DNA from: Microbacterium allomyrinae | Lineage (GTDB): Bacteria > Actinomycetota > Actinomycetes > Actinomycetales > Microbacteriaceae | Direction of reading: 5' to 3' | Length of the DNA: 64,000 bases | Assembly (NCBI RefSeq): GCF_020682705.1 | Contig: NZ_JAGTTN010000001.1 | Span: forward strand, 1,294,081 to 1,358,080 | Part shown: positions 23,569 through 32,323 of the stretch, in pieces | How positions within the stretch are numbered: the stretch's first letter is position 1 | How the letters are laid out: each line of letters opens with the position of its first letter | The notes under the pieces: model-generated | Database searches by the model: none | What the model saw: the letters and a program-made list of their open reading frames with translations, nothing else | What the model was told of the DNA's origin: nothing | Made by a program: the position numbers and the translations under genes

Positions 23569-25746
23569 ATGCCCGACGGCCAGTCGCTGGAGTTCTCTGG
23601 AGTCACCAAACGCTTCGGCGCCGTCACGGCCGTCTCGGAGTTCACCGCGCGTGTCGAGCCCGGTCGCGTGACCGGGTTCCTCGGTCCCAACGGGGCCGGC
23701 AAGACCACGACGCTGCGGATCCTGCTCGGACTCGTCCGTGCGACCGGCGGTGCCGCCACGATCGGCGGGGTGCCGTACGCCCGCCTCGATCGCCCGCTGC
23801 AGACCGTCGGTGCGGTGCTGGAGGCATCCAGCTTCCACCCCGGTCGCACGGCCGCAGCCCACCTCACCGTCTATGCGCAGGCCGCCGGAATCGCGAAGGC
23901 GCGCGTCGAAGAGGTGCTGGGCCTGGTCGGATTGGCGGATGCCGCGGGTCGCAAGGTCGGCGGTTTCTCGCTCGGCATGCGCCAGCGCCTGGGTCTCGCC
24001 TACGCGCTGCTCGGCGACCCGGGCGTGCTGGTGCTCGACGAGCCCGCCAACGGACTCGACCCCGAGGGCATCCGCTGGATGCGCGGGTTCCTCCGCCAGC
24101 TCGCGGGCGAGGGGCGCACCGTCCTGGTGTCGTCGCACGTGCTCTCGGAGGTGCAGCAGACCGTCGACGCGCTGCTGATCATCTCGCGCGGGCGCCTCGT
24201 CTTCCAGGGTCCGCTCGACGACCTGTCCGACCCGTCCGGGCACGCGACGGTCGTGGACTCCCCCGACCGCGCGGCGCTGTCAGCGGCGCTGCAGGCGGCG
24301 GGGGTGCGGTTCGAGATCCTGCGCTCGGGCCTCACCGTGCGCGGGGTCGACCCGGTGGCCGTCGGCGCCACGGCAGCGGCGGCCGGCGTCGCCCTGTCGA
24401 CGCTGCACCAGCGCGGTCCCGCGCTCGAAGAGGTCTTCCTCGACCTCGTCAACGGCACGCGGGTGCACGCCAGCGCGGCGGGGACGGATGCCGCAGCTGC
24501 GGCGAGCGCAGCGGGTGCAGGTGCCGCGAGGGCTGGGGTTGTGGAGGCCCGAGGTGCGGAGGCCGGAGCTGCGCTGGACGAAGACGCTGCGGGAGGTGCA
24601 GCCGCTGGCGGTGCCGCGGCAGCGGGTGCAGTAGCCCTGGGCTCCTCGGATGCGACGGATGGTCCGTACGAAGCAGACGCGCCGACGATGCCCGCCGGAG
24701 ATGCTGCCGTCGACGCGGCGGCCGCGGAGGCGGCGGAATCCGCCCTCTCGGCAGACCAGCTCGATGCGGCCGCCACGAGCCTGCCCGGCGCGGCGGCGGC
24801 CGCGGGCACCGCGGCGGCCGCGGCGTGGGCGATCGACGGGTCCGGACGTGCAGAAGCGGCCGAGCCGACGGAGTCCGCCCCCATGGACGCGGCGCCGGAG
24901 ACCGGTGCACCCGAGTCGGCCGACCCGGGGGCCACCCACGCCCCGGCGGCGTTCGCGGTGGCCGGCACCGGCGTGATCGACATCGTCCCCTCCCCTGCCC
25001 CGCCAGCCGAGCGCTCAGAGACCGAGCCGCTGAACGAAGTGGTCGACGAAGCACTTCCCGAGGATGCCGACCCCGACGTCGAGGCGATCGGCGAGATCGA
25101 CGAGGAGCTGTCGGACCTCGCCGAATCCGATGACGCCCGACCGTGGGAGACCTACCTGAAGACGGATGCCGATATCGACGCGGATGCCTTCTTCCACGCC
25201 TTCGACACGACCGGCGAGGGCGGTGCTGCGGGCGCGAAGACTGCTGTGGATCCCGACTCCGAAACCGACGCGGGCCCCGCAGACGCGTCCGATTCCGAGA
25301 CCGACGCGGACCCAGCCGACACATCCGAATCCGTGCTCCGATCCGACCCCGCCTCCGGCTCCGCATCCGGCTCCGATCCCGAGCCCGACTCCCGACCTGA
25401 ATCCGAACCCGAGTCGTGGGCGCCACCCGAACCCGAACCCGAGCCCGAGCCCGAGCCCGAGGCCGAGGCCGAGGCCGAGGCCGAGGCGTGGGTGCCACCC
25501 GAACCCGAACCCGAACCGGACTCCCGGGACGACGCACCCGGAGTTGAGCCTGACTCCGGGAACGAAGTATCCGGAACCGAACCACATCCTGGCGACGCGG
25601 CATCCGACTCCGGCGACGACGAGAACCACGACACTGACGACACCGGCATGGGCACGCTCTCGGATCTGTCGCCCGACTGGGTCGAGACCGACGTGCGCAA
25701 CCCGCTCGACGACGAGCAGGACCACCAGGGAGGGGAGTCGCGATGA
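23569..25746 (+). CDS. ABC-2 type transporter ATP-binding protein with a long acidic tail
   Basis: A 725-residue protein. Residues 1-300 are a complete ABC ATPase: Walker A GPNGAGKTT, signature FSLGMRQR, Walker B VLVLDEPANGLDPEG and switch His in SSHVL. The remaining ~425 residues are low complexity: Ala/Gly-rich to about 480, then Glu/Asp/Pro/Ser-rich with runs of EP and EA dipeptides, strongly acidic and without predicted fold. Ordinary ABC-2 ATPases end at about 300-330, so the tail more than doubles the protein. The ATG at 23569 has AGAGGG upstream and was preferred to ATG 23554. Its stop overlaps the permease start as ATGA. Confidence 0.85.
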   Translation: MPDGQSLEFSGVTKRFGAVTAVSEFTARVEPGRVTGFLGPNGAGKTTTLRILLGLVRATGGAATIGGVPYARLDRPLQTVGAVLEASSFHPGRTAAAHLTVYAQAAGIAKARVEEVLGLVGLADAAGRKVGGFSLGMRQRLGLAYALLGDPGVLVLDEPANGLDPEGIRWMRGFLRQLAGEGRTVLVSSHVLSEVQQTVDALLIISRGRLVFQGPLDDLSDPSGHATVVDSPDRAALSAALQAAGVRFEILRSGLTVRGVDPVAVGATAAAAGVALSTLHQRGPALEEVFLDLVNGTRVHASAAGTDAAAAASAAGAGAARAGVVEARGAEAGAALDEDAAGGAAAGGAAAAGAVALGSSDATDGPYEADAPTMPAGDAAVDAAAAEAAESALSADQLDAAATSLPGAAAAAGTAAAAAWAIDGSGRAEAAEPTESAPMDAAPETGAPESADPGATHAPAAFAVAGTGVIDIVPSPAPPAERSETEPLNEVVDEALPEDADPDVEAIGEIDEELSDLAESDDARPWETYLKTDADIDADAFFHAFDTTGEGGAAGAKTAVDPDSETDAGPADASDSETDADPADTSESVLRSDPASGSASGSDPEPDSRPESEPESWAPPEPEPEPEPEPEAEAEAEAEAWVPPEPEPEPDSRDDAPGVEPDSGNEVSGTEPHPGDAASDSGDDENHDTDDTGMGTLSDLSPDWVETDVRNPLDDEQDHQGGESR

Positions 25747-26567
25747 GCCTCACCGCCGCCACGCGCGCCGAGACGACGAAGCAGTTCACCACGTCGATGT
25801 GGTGGATCCTCGCGATCGTCCTGTTCGTCTACGTGGGCTTCACCGCCGCCACTCTCGGGTTCGTCTTCGCGGCATCCGCGTCCGGCACCCTGCCCGGCGA
25901 CGCGCCTCAGATCCCCGAAGAGGGTCTCGCGAAAACGCTCTACAGCACCGCGACGGCGATCGCCTATGTCTTCCCCCTCCTCATCGGCACCCTGATGGTC
26001 ACGGGCGAGTTCAGGCATCAGACACTCACGCCCACCTTCCTCGCGACTCCGCGTCGCGGGCGGGTGCTCTGGGCGAAGCTCGCGGTCGGGGTCGTGCTCG
26101 GCGTCCTCTTCGGAGTCATCGGAGTGTTCGCCTCGGTCGCGCCGTCGGCGCCGTTCCTCGCCGCGAACGGGCTCGAGACGGACCTGTCGTCGTCAGACAC
26201 GTGGGCGATGTTCGCGCGGATGATCCTCGCGTACGTGCTGTGGGTGTTCATCGGGATCGGCGTCGGCGCGCTCGTGCGCAACCAGGTCGGCGCGATCGTC
26301 GGCGTGCTCGTGTTCACGCAGTTCGTCGAGCCCGTCGCGCGCGCCGCAGCCGCCTTCGTCGACGGGCTCACCGAGGTCTCGCGCTACTTTCCGGGAGCGG
26401 CGAGCGACGCCCTCGTCGGGGCGAGCCTGTTCACGGGAATGACACCGGCCGGAATGACCGCCGAGACCCCGCTCGAGTGGTGGGTCGGCGCGCTCGTGCT
26501 GCTCGGCTACGCGGTCGTCTTCCTCGTGCTCGGCCACCTGACCAGCTGGCGCCGCGACGTCAGCTGA
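25743..26567 (+). CDS. ABC-2 type transporter permease
   Basis: A 274-residue membrane protein with about six helices, starting with TSMWWILAIVLFVYVGFTAATLGFVF. It contains the MVTGEFRHQTLTPTFLATPRR segment typical of the NatB/YhaP-like ABC-2 permeases. Its ATG overlaps the stop of the ATPase gene, so the two make one exporter of unknown cargo. It converges on the small gene ending at 26582 with only 14 bp between and no clear hairpin. Confidence 0.85.
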   Translation: MSLTAATRAETTKQFTTSMWWILAIVLFVYVGFTAATLGFVFAASASGTLPGDAPQIPEEGLAKTLYSTATAIAYVFPLLIGTLMVTGEFRHQTLTPTFLATPRRGRVLWAKLAVGVVLGVLFGVIGVFASVAPSAPFLAANGLETDLSSSDTWAMFARMILAYVLWVFIGIGVGALVRNQVGAIVGVLVFTQFVEPVARAAAAFVDGLTEVSRYFPGAASDALVGASLFTGMTPAGMTAETPLEWWVGALVLLGYAVVFLVLGHLTSWRRDVS

Positions 26568-26581
26568 CCCGATGCCTCGAG

Positions 26582-27046
26582 TCAGACCGCGGGGGCGGGG
26601 GCGGGAGCCTTGCGCGTGCGGGGCTTCTTCGCCGGCTGGACCGGAATCGTTCCGGTCTCGGCCGCGATGTCGACGACGTCGGCGGGCTTCTCGTCTACCT
26701 CGACCCGCAGCGCCTGCACCAGGGAGAGACCGTGGCGGGTGGTGAGGATGATCCGCTCGAACTCGGGGTGGCCCTCGAGATCGATCACCACGCTCGGTCG
26801 ATGGCGGCGGATGATCGCGAAGTCGTTGCCGCCGGCGGAGCGCCAGGTGCCCATCGCGATGACTCCGCGCAGGTGCGTGCCGGGGCTCGGGATGCCTCGC
26901 AGCCACGTCCACGCGTCATCGGTGAGCTGCACCTTCGTGATCGTCGAGCGTTCGATCTCGACATTCCCCTTGCGGAATGCCAGAGCGCGCTCAGACCCCG
27001 ACAGCACGACTTCGAGCTGCGTCGAGTCGAGCAACAGCGTCACCAT
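26582..27046 (-). CDS. Conserved hypothetical protein, PH-like fold
   Basis: A 154-residue soluble protein. Residues 1-105 read like a bacterial pleckstrin-homology-type beta barrel (VTLLLDSTQLEVVLSGSERALAFRKGNVEIERSTITKVQL, ending in a helix), similar to short actinobacterial proteins of unknown function. The C-terminus (ADVVDIAAETG, then a Lys/Pro/Ala-rich tail) is disordered. It stands alone between the ABC exporter and the F420 island on the opposite strand. No function can be assigned. Confidence 0.6.
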   Translation of the reverse strand: MVTLLLDSTQLEVVLSGSERALAFRKGNVEIERSTITKVQLTDDAWTWLRGIPSPGTHLRGVIAMGTWRSAGGNDFAIIRRHRPSVVIDLEGHPEFERIILTTRHGLSLVQALRVEVDEKPADVVDIAAETGTIPVQPAKKPRTRKAPAPAPAV

Positions 27047-27171
27047 GCGTCTAGTCTGCCAGCGCCGACGAGCGGAACAGGGTTGATTTGCTCACAGGAG
27101 AGCAACGATCCGCTCCGCGTTCGACGCGGAGTACGACCCCCTGTCCTCGCACGCGGTGCGAGACTGGTTCG

Positions 27172-29790
27172 ATGACCGTCGTGGCCAGCTCCATCGCCGA
27201 ATCGCCGGCCCGGGCCGCTGCTGCGGCCGTGGACCGGGCGCTCGCGCGGGCGCACTCCGGCGAGCGCCTCGACGTCGCAGATGCCGAAGCACTCCTCTCC
27301 GCGACGGGCGAACGTCTGGAACGGCTGCTCCGGATCGCCGGAGCGATGAGGGATGCCGGGCTCGCGGCATCCGGTCGTCCTGGCGTTCTGACCTACTCCC
27401 GCAAGGTGTTCGTCCCGCTCACCACTCTCTGCCGCGACCGCTGCCACTACTGCGTCTTCGTCGACACCCCCGGTCAGCTGCTGAAGAAGCGCAAGCCCGC
27501 GTTCATGTCGCCCGAGCAGGTGCTCGCCGTCGTCCGGCAGGGGCAGGCGATGGACTGCAAAGAGGTGCTGCTGACCCTCGGCGATCGCCCCGAGGATCGC
27601 TGGCCCGAGGCCCGCGCGTGGCTCGATGAGCACGGCTTCGCCTCGACCCTGGATTACGTGGGCCACATCGCCCGCCTGGTCACCGCCGAAACGGGCCTGC
27701 TCGCGCACCTGAACCCGGGCGTGATGAGCGCGGACGAGCTGCGGACGCTGCGGCCCACCGCCCCTTCGATGGGCATGATGCTCGAGACGACCTCGCGCCG
27801 GTTGTTCGATGAGCCGGGGCAGGTGCACTTCGGCTCGCCCGACAAGGACCCCGATGTCCGGCTCGCCGTCATCGACGACGCGGGGCGAGCGCGCGTGCCC
27901 TTCACGACCGGCATCCTCGTCGGGATCGGCGAGACCCTGCGCGACCGTGCCGAGTCGCTCGTGGCGATCCGGGACGCGCACGAGCGGCATATGATCGACG
28001 GCCCCGGCGGAGCGCAGGGACACGTTCAGGAAGTCATCGTGCAGAACTTCCGGGCGAAGCCGCGCACCGCGATGCAGGGCGCGCCCGATGCCGAGCTTCT
28101 CGAGTACGTCGCCGCGGTCGCCGTCGCCCGGCTCGTGATGGGCCCGCGCATGCGGATCCAGGTGCCGCCGAACCTGTCGGACCCGGCAGAGTTCGATCTG
28201 CTGGTGCGCGCCGGCGCCGACGACTGGGGCGGGGTCTCACCGCTCACCGCCGATCACGTCAACCCCGAGCGCCCGTGGCCGCACCTCGACGACCTGGCCG
28301 GAATGACATCCGAGCTCGGCTTCGAACTGCGGGAGCGCCTGACGGCCCAGCCCGAGTTCGTGCTCGATGCCGAGACCTGGATCGATGCCGGCCTTCGCCC
28401 GGCGGTGGCGGCGCTCGCGGATGCCGCGACGGGGTTGGCCGCGTCGGTCCCCGCCACGGTGAAGGCGGCGGGCCCGAGCGCGCGTTCGGGGCACGATGAC
28501 GCGGATACGGCGCACCTGGGCCCCGCGCTCTCACGCGACGGCGTCGAGGATTCAGGAGACGCGCCGGCCGATGCCTCTGCGGATGCGCGCCAACGACCGA
28601 ATCTCCTGAATTCTCGACGTGGGCACGGGGTGAAGGAGCTCGCCGAAGCCGCGGCATCCGACCCGCTCGCTCTCGACGACACGGAATGGGCGACGCTTCT
28701 CGAAGCCACCGGGGGCGACCTCGACGCCCTCGCCGCCACCGCCGATGACGTCAGGCGGTACACCGTGGGCGAGGCCGTGAGCCTCGTCGTCAATCGCAAC
28801 CTGACGTCCTCCGGACTCCGCCCCGAACCGACCGCCGACCCCGCGACGTTCACGCTCGACGACGTCGCGGCGATCACCGCCGACGCCTGGGATCTCGGCG
28901 CGACCGAACTGTGCGTGCAGGGCCTCCTCCCGCCCGACGCCGACCCGGTCGGCTACCTCGACATCGCCCGCGCCGTCAAGGCGGCGGCCCCGCGCATCCA
29001 CCTGCACGCCTACCGGCCGCAGGATGTGCGCGACCTCGCCGAGCGCGGCGGTCTCGGCCTCGCCGGCGCGCTCGCTGCGCTGCGCGACGCCGGTGTCGAC
29101 ACCGTCCCGGGGACGGGCGTGAAGGTGCTGAGCGAGCGCGTGCGCGCGCTGATCGCTCCCGGCGACCTCGAGATCGATCGCTGGATCGAGGGCGTCGCCG
29201 CCGCGCATCGCGCCGGCTTCTCGTCCACGTCCGTCCTGTTCTACGGTCACGTCGAGACCGCCGCCGAGCGCGTCGCCCACCTGCGCCGGCTGCGCAGGAT
29301 GCAGGGCGCTTCGACGAGCCCCGCGGGCGGGCACGGCTCCGCGACGGGCACGGGCGGGCACGGCTCCGCGACGGGCACGGGCGGGCACGGCTCCGCGACG
29401 GGCACGGGCGGGTTCACCGAGTTCGTGCCGATCCCCCTCCCGGGGCCCGCGGGCGGCGTTCCGCTGGTGGTGGGCCGGGCGGCGATCGACGAGCACCGCG
29501 CCATGGTCGCCGTCTCCCGTCTGCTGCTGTCGGGCAGCATCCCCCACATTCAGATCCCGTGGACGCGCGTCGGGCGCGAGGCATCCGCCGTGCTTCTGCA
29601 GTCCGGTGGAGACGACCTCGGCGGCACGCTGCTCGATGGGCGGGTGAAGCCCGCGGCAGGCATCGAACAGGGTCTCGAACTGCCCGTGGCGGATGCCGCA
29701 GCCCTGGTCGCGCGCCTGTTCCGGCCGTTCCGCCAGCGCACCACCGACTACCGCGAGCCGCCCGCGGACCGCAAGGCGCTGCAGCGATGA
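27172..29790 (+). CDS. fbiC: FO synthase FbiC (CofG-CofH fusion) with degenerate CofH half
   Basis: An 872-residue protein. FbiC normally joins two radical-SAM enzymes that make FO, the deazaflavin of coenzyme F420. The N-terminal CofG half (about residues 40-420) is intact, with the iron-sulfur motif C87-RDR-C91-HY-C94. A variable linker (about 430-490) contains a palindromic repeat element. The C-terminal half aligns with CofH from VVNRN (541-543) through GGFTEFVPIP to the end, but the segment that should carry CxxxCxxC is replaced by LTSSGLRPEPTADP, without any Cys. A triple GGHGSATGT repeat is inserted before GGFTEF. The CofH reaction should thus be impossible in this protein. The ATG at 27172 gives the normal N-terminus. 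Confidence 0.85.
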   Translation: MTVVASSIAESPARAAAAAVDRALARAHSGERLDVADAEALLSATGERLERLLRIAGAMRDAGLAASGRPGVLTYSRKVFVPLTTLCRDRCHYCVFVDTPGQLLKKRKPAFMSPEQVLAVVRQGQAMDCKEVLLTLGDRPEDRWPEARAWLDEHGFASTLDYVGHIARLVTAETGLLAHLNPGVMSADELRTLRPTAPSMGMMLETTSRRLFDEPGQVHFGSPDKDPDVRLAVIDDAGRARVPFTTGILVGIGETLRDRAESLVAIRDAHERHMIDGPGGAQGHVQEVIVQNFRAKPRTAMQGAPDAELLEYVAAVAVARLVMGPRMRIQVPPNLSDPAEFDLLVRAGADDWGGVSPLTADHVNPERPWPHLDDLAGMTSELGFELRERLTAQPEFVLDAETWIDAGLRPAVAALADAATGLAASVPATVKAAGPSARSGHDDADTAHLGPALSRDGVEDSGDAPADASADARQRPNLLNSRRGHGVKELAEAAASDPLALDDTEWATLLEATGGDLDALAATADDVRRYTVGEAVSLVVNRNLTSSGLRPEPTADPATFTLDDVAAITADAWDLGATELCVQGLLPPDADPVGYLDIARAVKAAAPRIHLHAYRPQDVRDLAERGGLGLAGALAALRDAGVDTVPGTGVKVLSERVRALIAPGDLEIDRWIEGVAAAHRAGFSSTSVLFYGHVETAAERVAHLRRLRRMQGASTSPAGGHGSATGTGGHGSATGTGGHGSATGTGGFTEFVPIPLPGPAGGVPLVVGRAAIDEHRAMVAVSRLLLSGSIPHIQIPWTRVGREASAVLLQSGGDDLGGTLLDGRVKPAAGIEQGLELPVADAAALVARLFRPFRQRTTDYREPPADRKALQR
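28542..28619. repeat. Palindromic repeat element, copy 2, inside fbiC
   Basis: The arms CGTCGAGGATTCAGGAGA (28542-28559) and TCTCCTGAATTCTCGACG (28602-28619) pair at 17 of 18 positions around a 42-nt loop. The element matches the intergenic copy at 14791-14868. Here it is translated in frame as part of the linker between the CofG and CofH halves (about residues 457-483), a place where insertion would be tolerated. Confidence 0.75.
29326..29406. repeat. 27-bp tandem repeat, three copies, inside fbiC
   Basis: Three exact 27-bp copies encode GGHGSATGT three times, just before the conserved GGFTEFVPIP segment of the CofH half. Normal FbiC proteins have only a short helix end at this point. The insert keeps the reading frame. 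Confidence 0.85.
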
Positions 29791-31316
29791 CCCGCGTCGA
29801 GGTCGCGATCGTCGGGGCCGGATTCGCCGGCATCGGCACGGCCATCGCGCTCCGCCGTGCGGGCCGGGAGGATTTCGTCCTTCTCGAGCGTGCGGCATCC
29901 GTCGGCGGCACCTGGCGCGACAACACCTATCCCGGCGTCGCGTGCGATGTCCCCTCGCATCTGTACGGCTTCGCGTCGCACCCGAACCCGGCCTGGTCGG
30001 GCACATTCGCGCGCGGCAATGAGATCCACGACTACCTCGAGCGCGTCGTCGACGCGGAGGGGCTGCGGGACCGGCTGCGGCTGGGAACGGCGATGCAGTG
30101 GGCGGATTGGGATGCCGAGCACGAGGTGTGGCGCATCGGCACCTCGACCGGGATCGTCGTGGCCGACGCGCTGGTGCTGGCGTGCGGGCGGCTGACCGAA
30201 CCGTCCATCCCCGAGATCACCGGGCTCGAGACCTTCCCCGGGCCGCTGTTCCACTCCGCGCGCTGGGACCATGCGGCCGATCTCGCCGGCCTCCGCGTCG
30301 GTGTCGTCGGTACGGGGGCGAGCGCCGTCCAGATCGTTCCCGAGCTGGCGCGCACCGCGGGTCAGGTGACGCTCTTCCAGCGCAGCCCGGCGTGGATCGT
30401 GCCGCGCGGCGGAGGCACTTACTCGGATGCCGACCGCGCCCGGTTCGCGTCGCATCCCCACGAGCTCGTCGCCGTGCGCGCCGACCTGTACGCCGAGGGC
30501 GAGGCGCGCTTCGCGTCTCGATCAGGCGACGCGTCGGCCGCCGCAGAGGCTCAGGCCGCAGCGCTCGCGCATCTCGAGGCACAGGTCGCCGACCCGGGCC
30601 TGCGCGCCGCGCTCACCCCGGACTACGCCTTCGGGTGCAAGCGCGTCCTGCTCTCGGACGAGTTCTATCCGGCGGTCGCCTCCGGCGCCGTGGCCCTCGT
30701 CCCGGCCGCCCTCTCGGCGGTGCAGGGCACTGCGCTCCTCGCGACCGACGGCACCCGTCACGAGGTCGATGCGCTCGTGCTCGCGACCGGTTTCGCGTCG
30801 ACGCGCCAGCCGTACGCCGACCTCGTGGTCGGTGAGCACGGCGAGACGCTGGCCGCGCACTGGTCGGGCGGCATGACATCGTTCGGCTCGACCGTCGTCG
30901 CGGGTTTCCCGAACCTGTTCGTACTCAACGGACCGAACGCCTCGCTCGGCCACTCCTCGTCGGTGCTCATGATCGAGGAGCAGGCGTCCTACGCGGCGCG
31001 CGTGCTCTCTCGCCGCGAGTTCGCGGGCGGCGTGCTGCGCGTCGACCCCGCGGCCGAGGCCGCGTACACCGATGAGATCGCGAGCGCGGCTCGCACCACC
31101 CCCTGGATGACCGGCGGATGCCGCAACTGGTACGTCGACGAGCGCTCGGGCCGGCTCACCCTGCTGTGGCCGGGCACCGTCGACGCGTTCCGCGCACGGC
31201 TCGGCCGCGCCGACGGCTCGGAATTCCTGACCGAGCCGCAACCGGTACCCCCGCACGGCTTCGACCCCGCGCCACGCCTTTCCGCCGGCGGCGCAACGAC
31301 GAGAGGACTCGCATGA
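29787..31316 (+). CDS. Flavin-binding monooxygenase, Baeyer-Villiger type
   Basis: A 509-residue FAD/NADPH enzyme. It has two Rossmann motifs, IVGAGFAGIG (residues 8-17) and VGVVGTGASAVQIV (about 171-184). Between them lies the Baeyer-Villiger fingerprint FxGxxxHxxxW as FPGPLFHSARW (F150, H156, W160), followed by D rather than the usual P or D. This supports oxygen insertion into a ketone or a related oxidation; the substrate is unknown. The ATG overlaps the fbiC stop as ATGA, and its own stop overlaps fgd in the same way, so it is translated in the middle of an F420 operon although it should use NADPH rather than F420. Confidence 0.85.
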   Translation: MTRVEVAIVGAGFAGIGTAIALRRAGREDFVLLERAASVGGTWRDNTYPGVACDVPSHLYGFASHPNPAWSGTFARGNEIHDYLERVVDAEGLRDRLRLGTAMQWADWDAEHEVWRIGTSTGIVVADALVLACGRLTEPSIPEITGLETFPGPLFHSARWDHAADLAGLRVGVVGTGASAVQIVPELARTAGQVTLFQRSPAWIVPRGGGTYSDADRARFASHPHELVAVRADLYAEGEARFASRSGDASAAAEAQAAALAHLEAQVADPGLRAALTPDYAFGCKRVLLSDEFYPAVASGAVALVPAALSAVQGTALLATDGTRHEVDALVLATGFASTRQPYADLVVGEHGETLAAHWSGGMTSFGSTVVAGFPNLFVLNGPNASLGHSSSVLMIEEQASYAARVLSRREFAGGVLRVDPAAEAAYTDEIASAARTTPWMTGGCRNWYVDERSGRLTLLWPGTVDAFRARLGRADGSEFLTEPQPVPPHGFDPAPRLSAGGATTRGLA

Positions 31317-32323
31317 TCCCCCTGCGATTCGGATACAAGGCATCGGCCGAGCAGTTCGGCCCGTCCGAGCTGCTCGACTACGCGGTCCTCGCCGAAGAGG
31401 TCGGGTTCGACTCGGTCTTCATCTCCGACCACCTGCAGCCCTGGCTGCACGAAGGAGGACACGCCCCGGCATCCATTCCCTGGCTCGGCGCGCTCGGCGC
31501 GAAGACGTCGCGGGTGCTGATCGGAACGTCGGTGCTGACGCCGACGTTCCGCTACAACCCGACGGTCGTCGCGCAGGACTTCGCGACGCTCGGGGTGATG
31601 TACCCGGGACGCGTGATCCTCGGGGTGGGCACCGGCGAGGCACTCAACGAAGCGAATCTGGGAATCGCGTGGCCCGATCCGCCGGAGCGCTTCCAGCGCA
31701 TGAAAGAGGCGATCGGACTCATCCGCCGGCTGTGGTCCGAGGACCGTGTCACGTTCGACGGCACGTACTACACGGCCCGCAACATCACGATCTACGACAA
31801 GCTGCCCGAGCCCGTGCCGATCTACATCGGCGCCGCAGGACCTGCCGCGACTCGTCTCGCCGGCCGCATCGCCGACGGCTTCATCACCACGAGCGGCAAG
31901 AAGCGCGAGCTCTACACCGAGACGCTGCTGCCCGCGCTCGACGACGGCCTCGCGAAGGCCGGCCGCTCGCGCGACGACATCGACACGCTCATGGAGATCA
32001 AGGTCTCACTCGACGCGTCGCTCGACGCCGCCCGCGAGAAGACCCGCTTCTGGGCTCCGCTCGCCCTCACCCCCGAGGAGAAGATGGGCATCGACGACCC
32101 CATCGAGATGCAGCGCCTCGGCGAGGAACTGCCGATCGAGCGCGCCGCATCACGCTTCATCGTGTCGGACGACCCCGACGAGCACGTCGAGCGCATCGGC
32201 TGGTACATCGAACTCGGCTTCCGCCACCTCGTCTTCCACGACCCGGGCCACGACCAGGGCTCCTTCCTGCGGATGTACGGCGAAGAGATCCTCCCGCGGC
32301 TGCGGGCGAAGTTCGGCGCGTGA
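31313..32323 (+). CDS. fgd: F420-dependent glucose-6-phosphate dehydrogenase-like (LLM class)
   Basis: A 336-residue luciferase-like TIM-barrel enzyme, the same length as mycobacterial Fgd1. Motifs include FGYKASAEQFGPSELLDYAVLAEE at the N-terminus, SDHLQPWLHEGGHAPASIPWLGALG, GTSVLTPTFRYNP and GVGTGEALNE, all typical of Fgd1 and carrying the F420-contacting Asp, His, Trp and Glu. The reaction reduces F420 with glucose-6-phosphate. The ATG at 31313 overlaps the monooxygenase stop, and the stop overlaps cofC as GTGA. A related F420-dependent alcohol dehydrogenase cannot be excluded, but the match to Fgd is strong. Confidence 0.85.
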   Translation: MIPLRFGYKASAEQFGPSELLDYAVLAEEVGFDSVFISDHLQPWLHEGGHAPASIPWLGALGAKTSRVLIGTSVLTPTFRYNPTVVAQDFATLGVMYPGRVILGVGTGEALNEANLGIAWPDPPERFQRMKEAIGLIRRLWSEDRVTFDGTYYTARNITIYDKLPEPVPIYIGAAGPAATRLAGRIADGFITTSGKKRELYTETLLPALDDGLAKAGRSRDDIDTLMEIKVSLDASLDAAREKTRFWAPLALTPEEKMGIDDPIEMQRLGEELPIERAASRFIVSDDPDEHVERIGWYIELGFRHLVFHDPGHDQGSFLRMYGEEILPRLRAKFGA

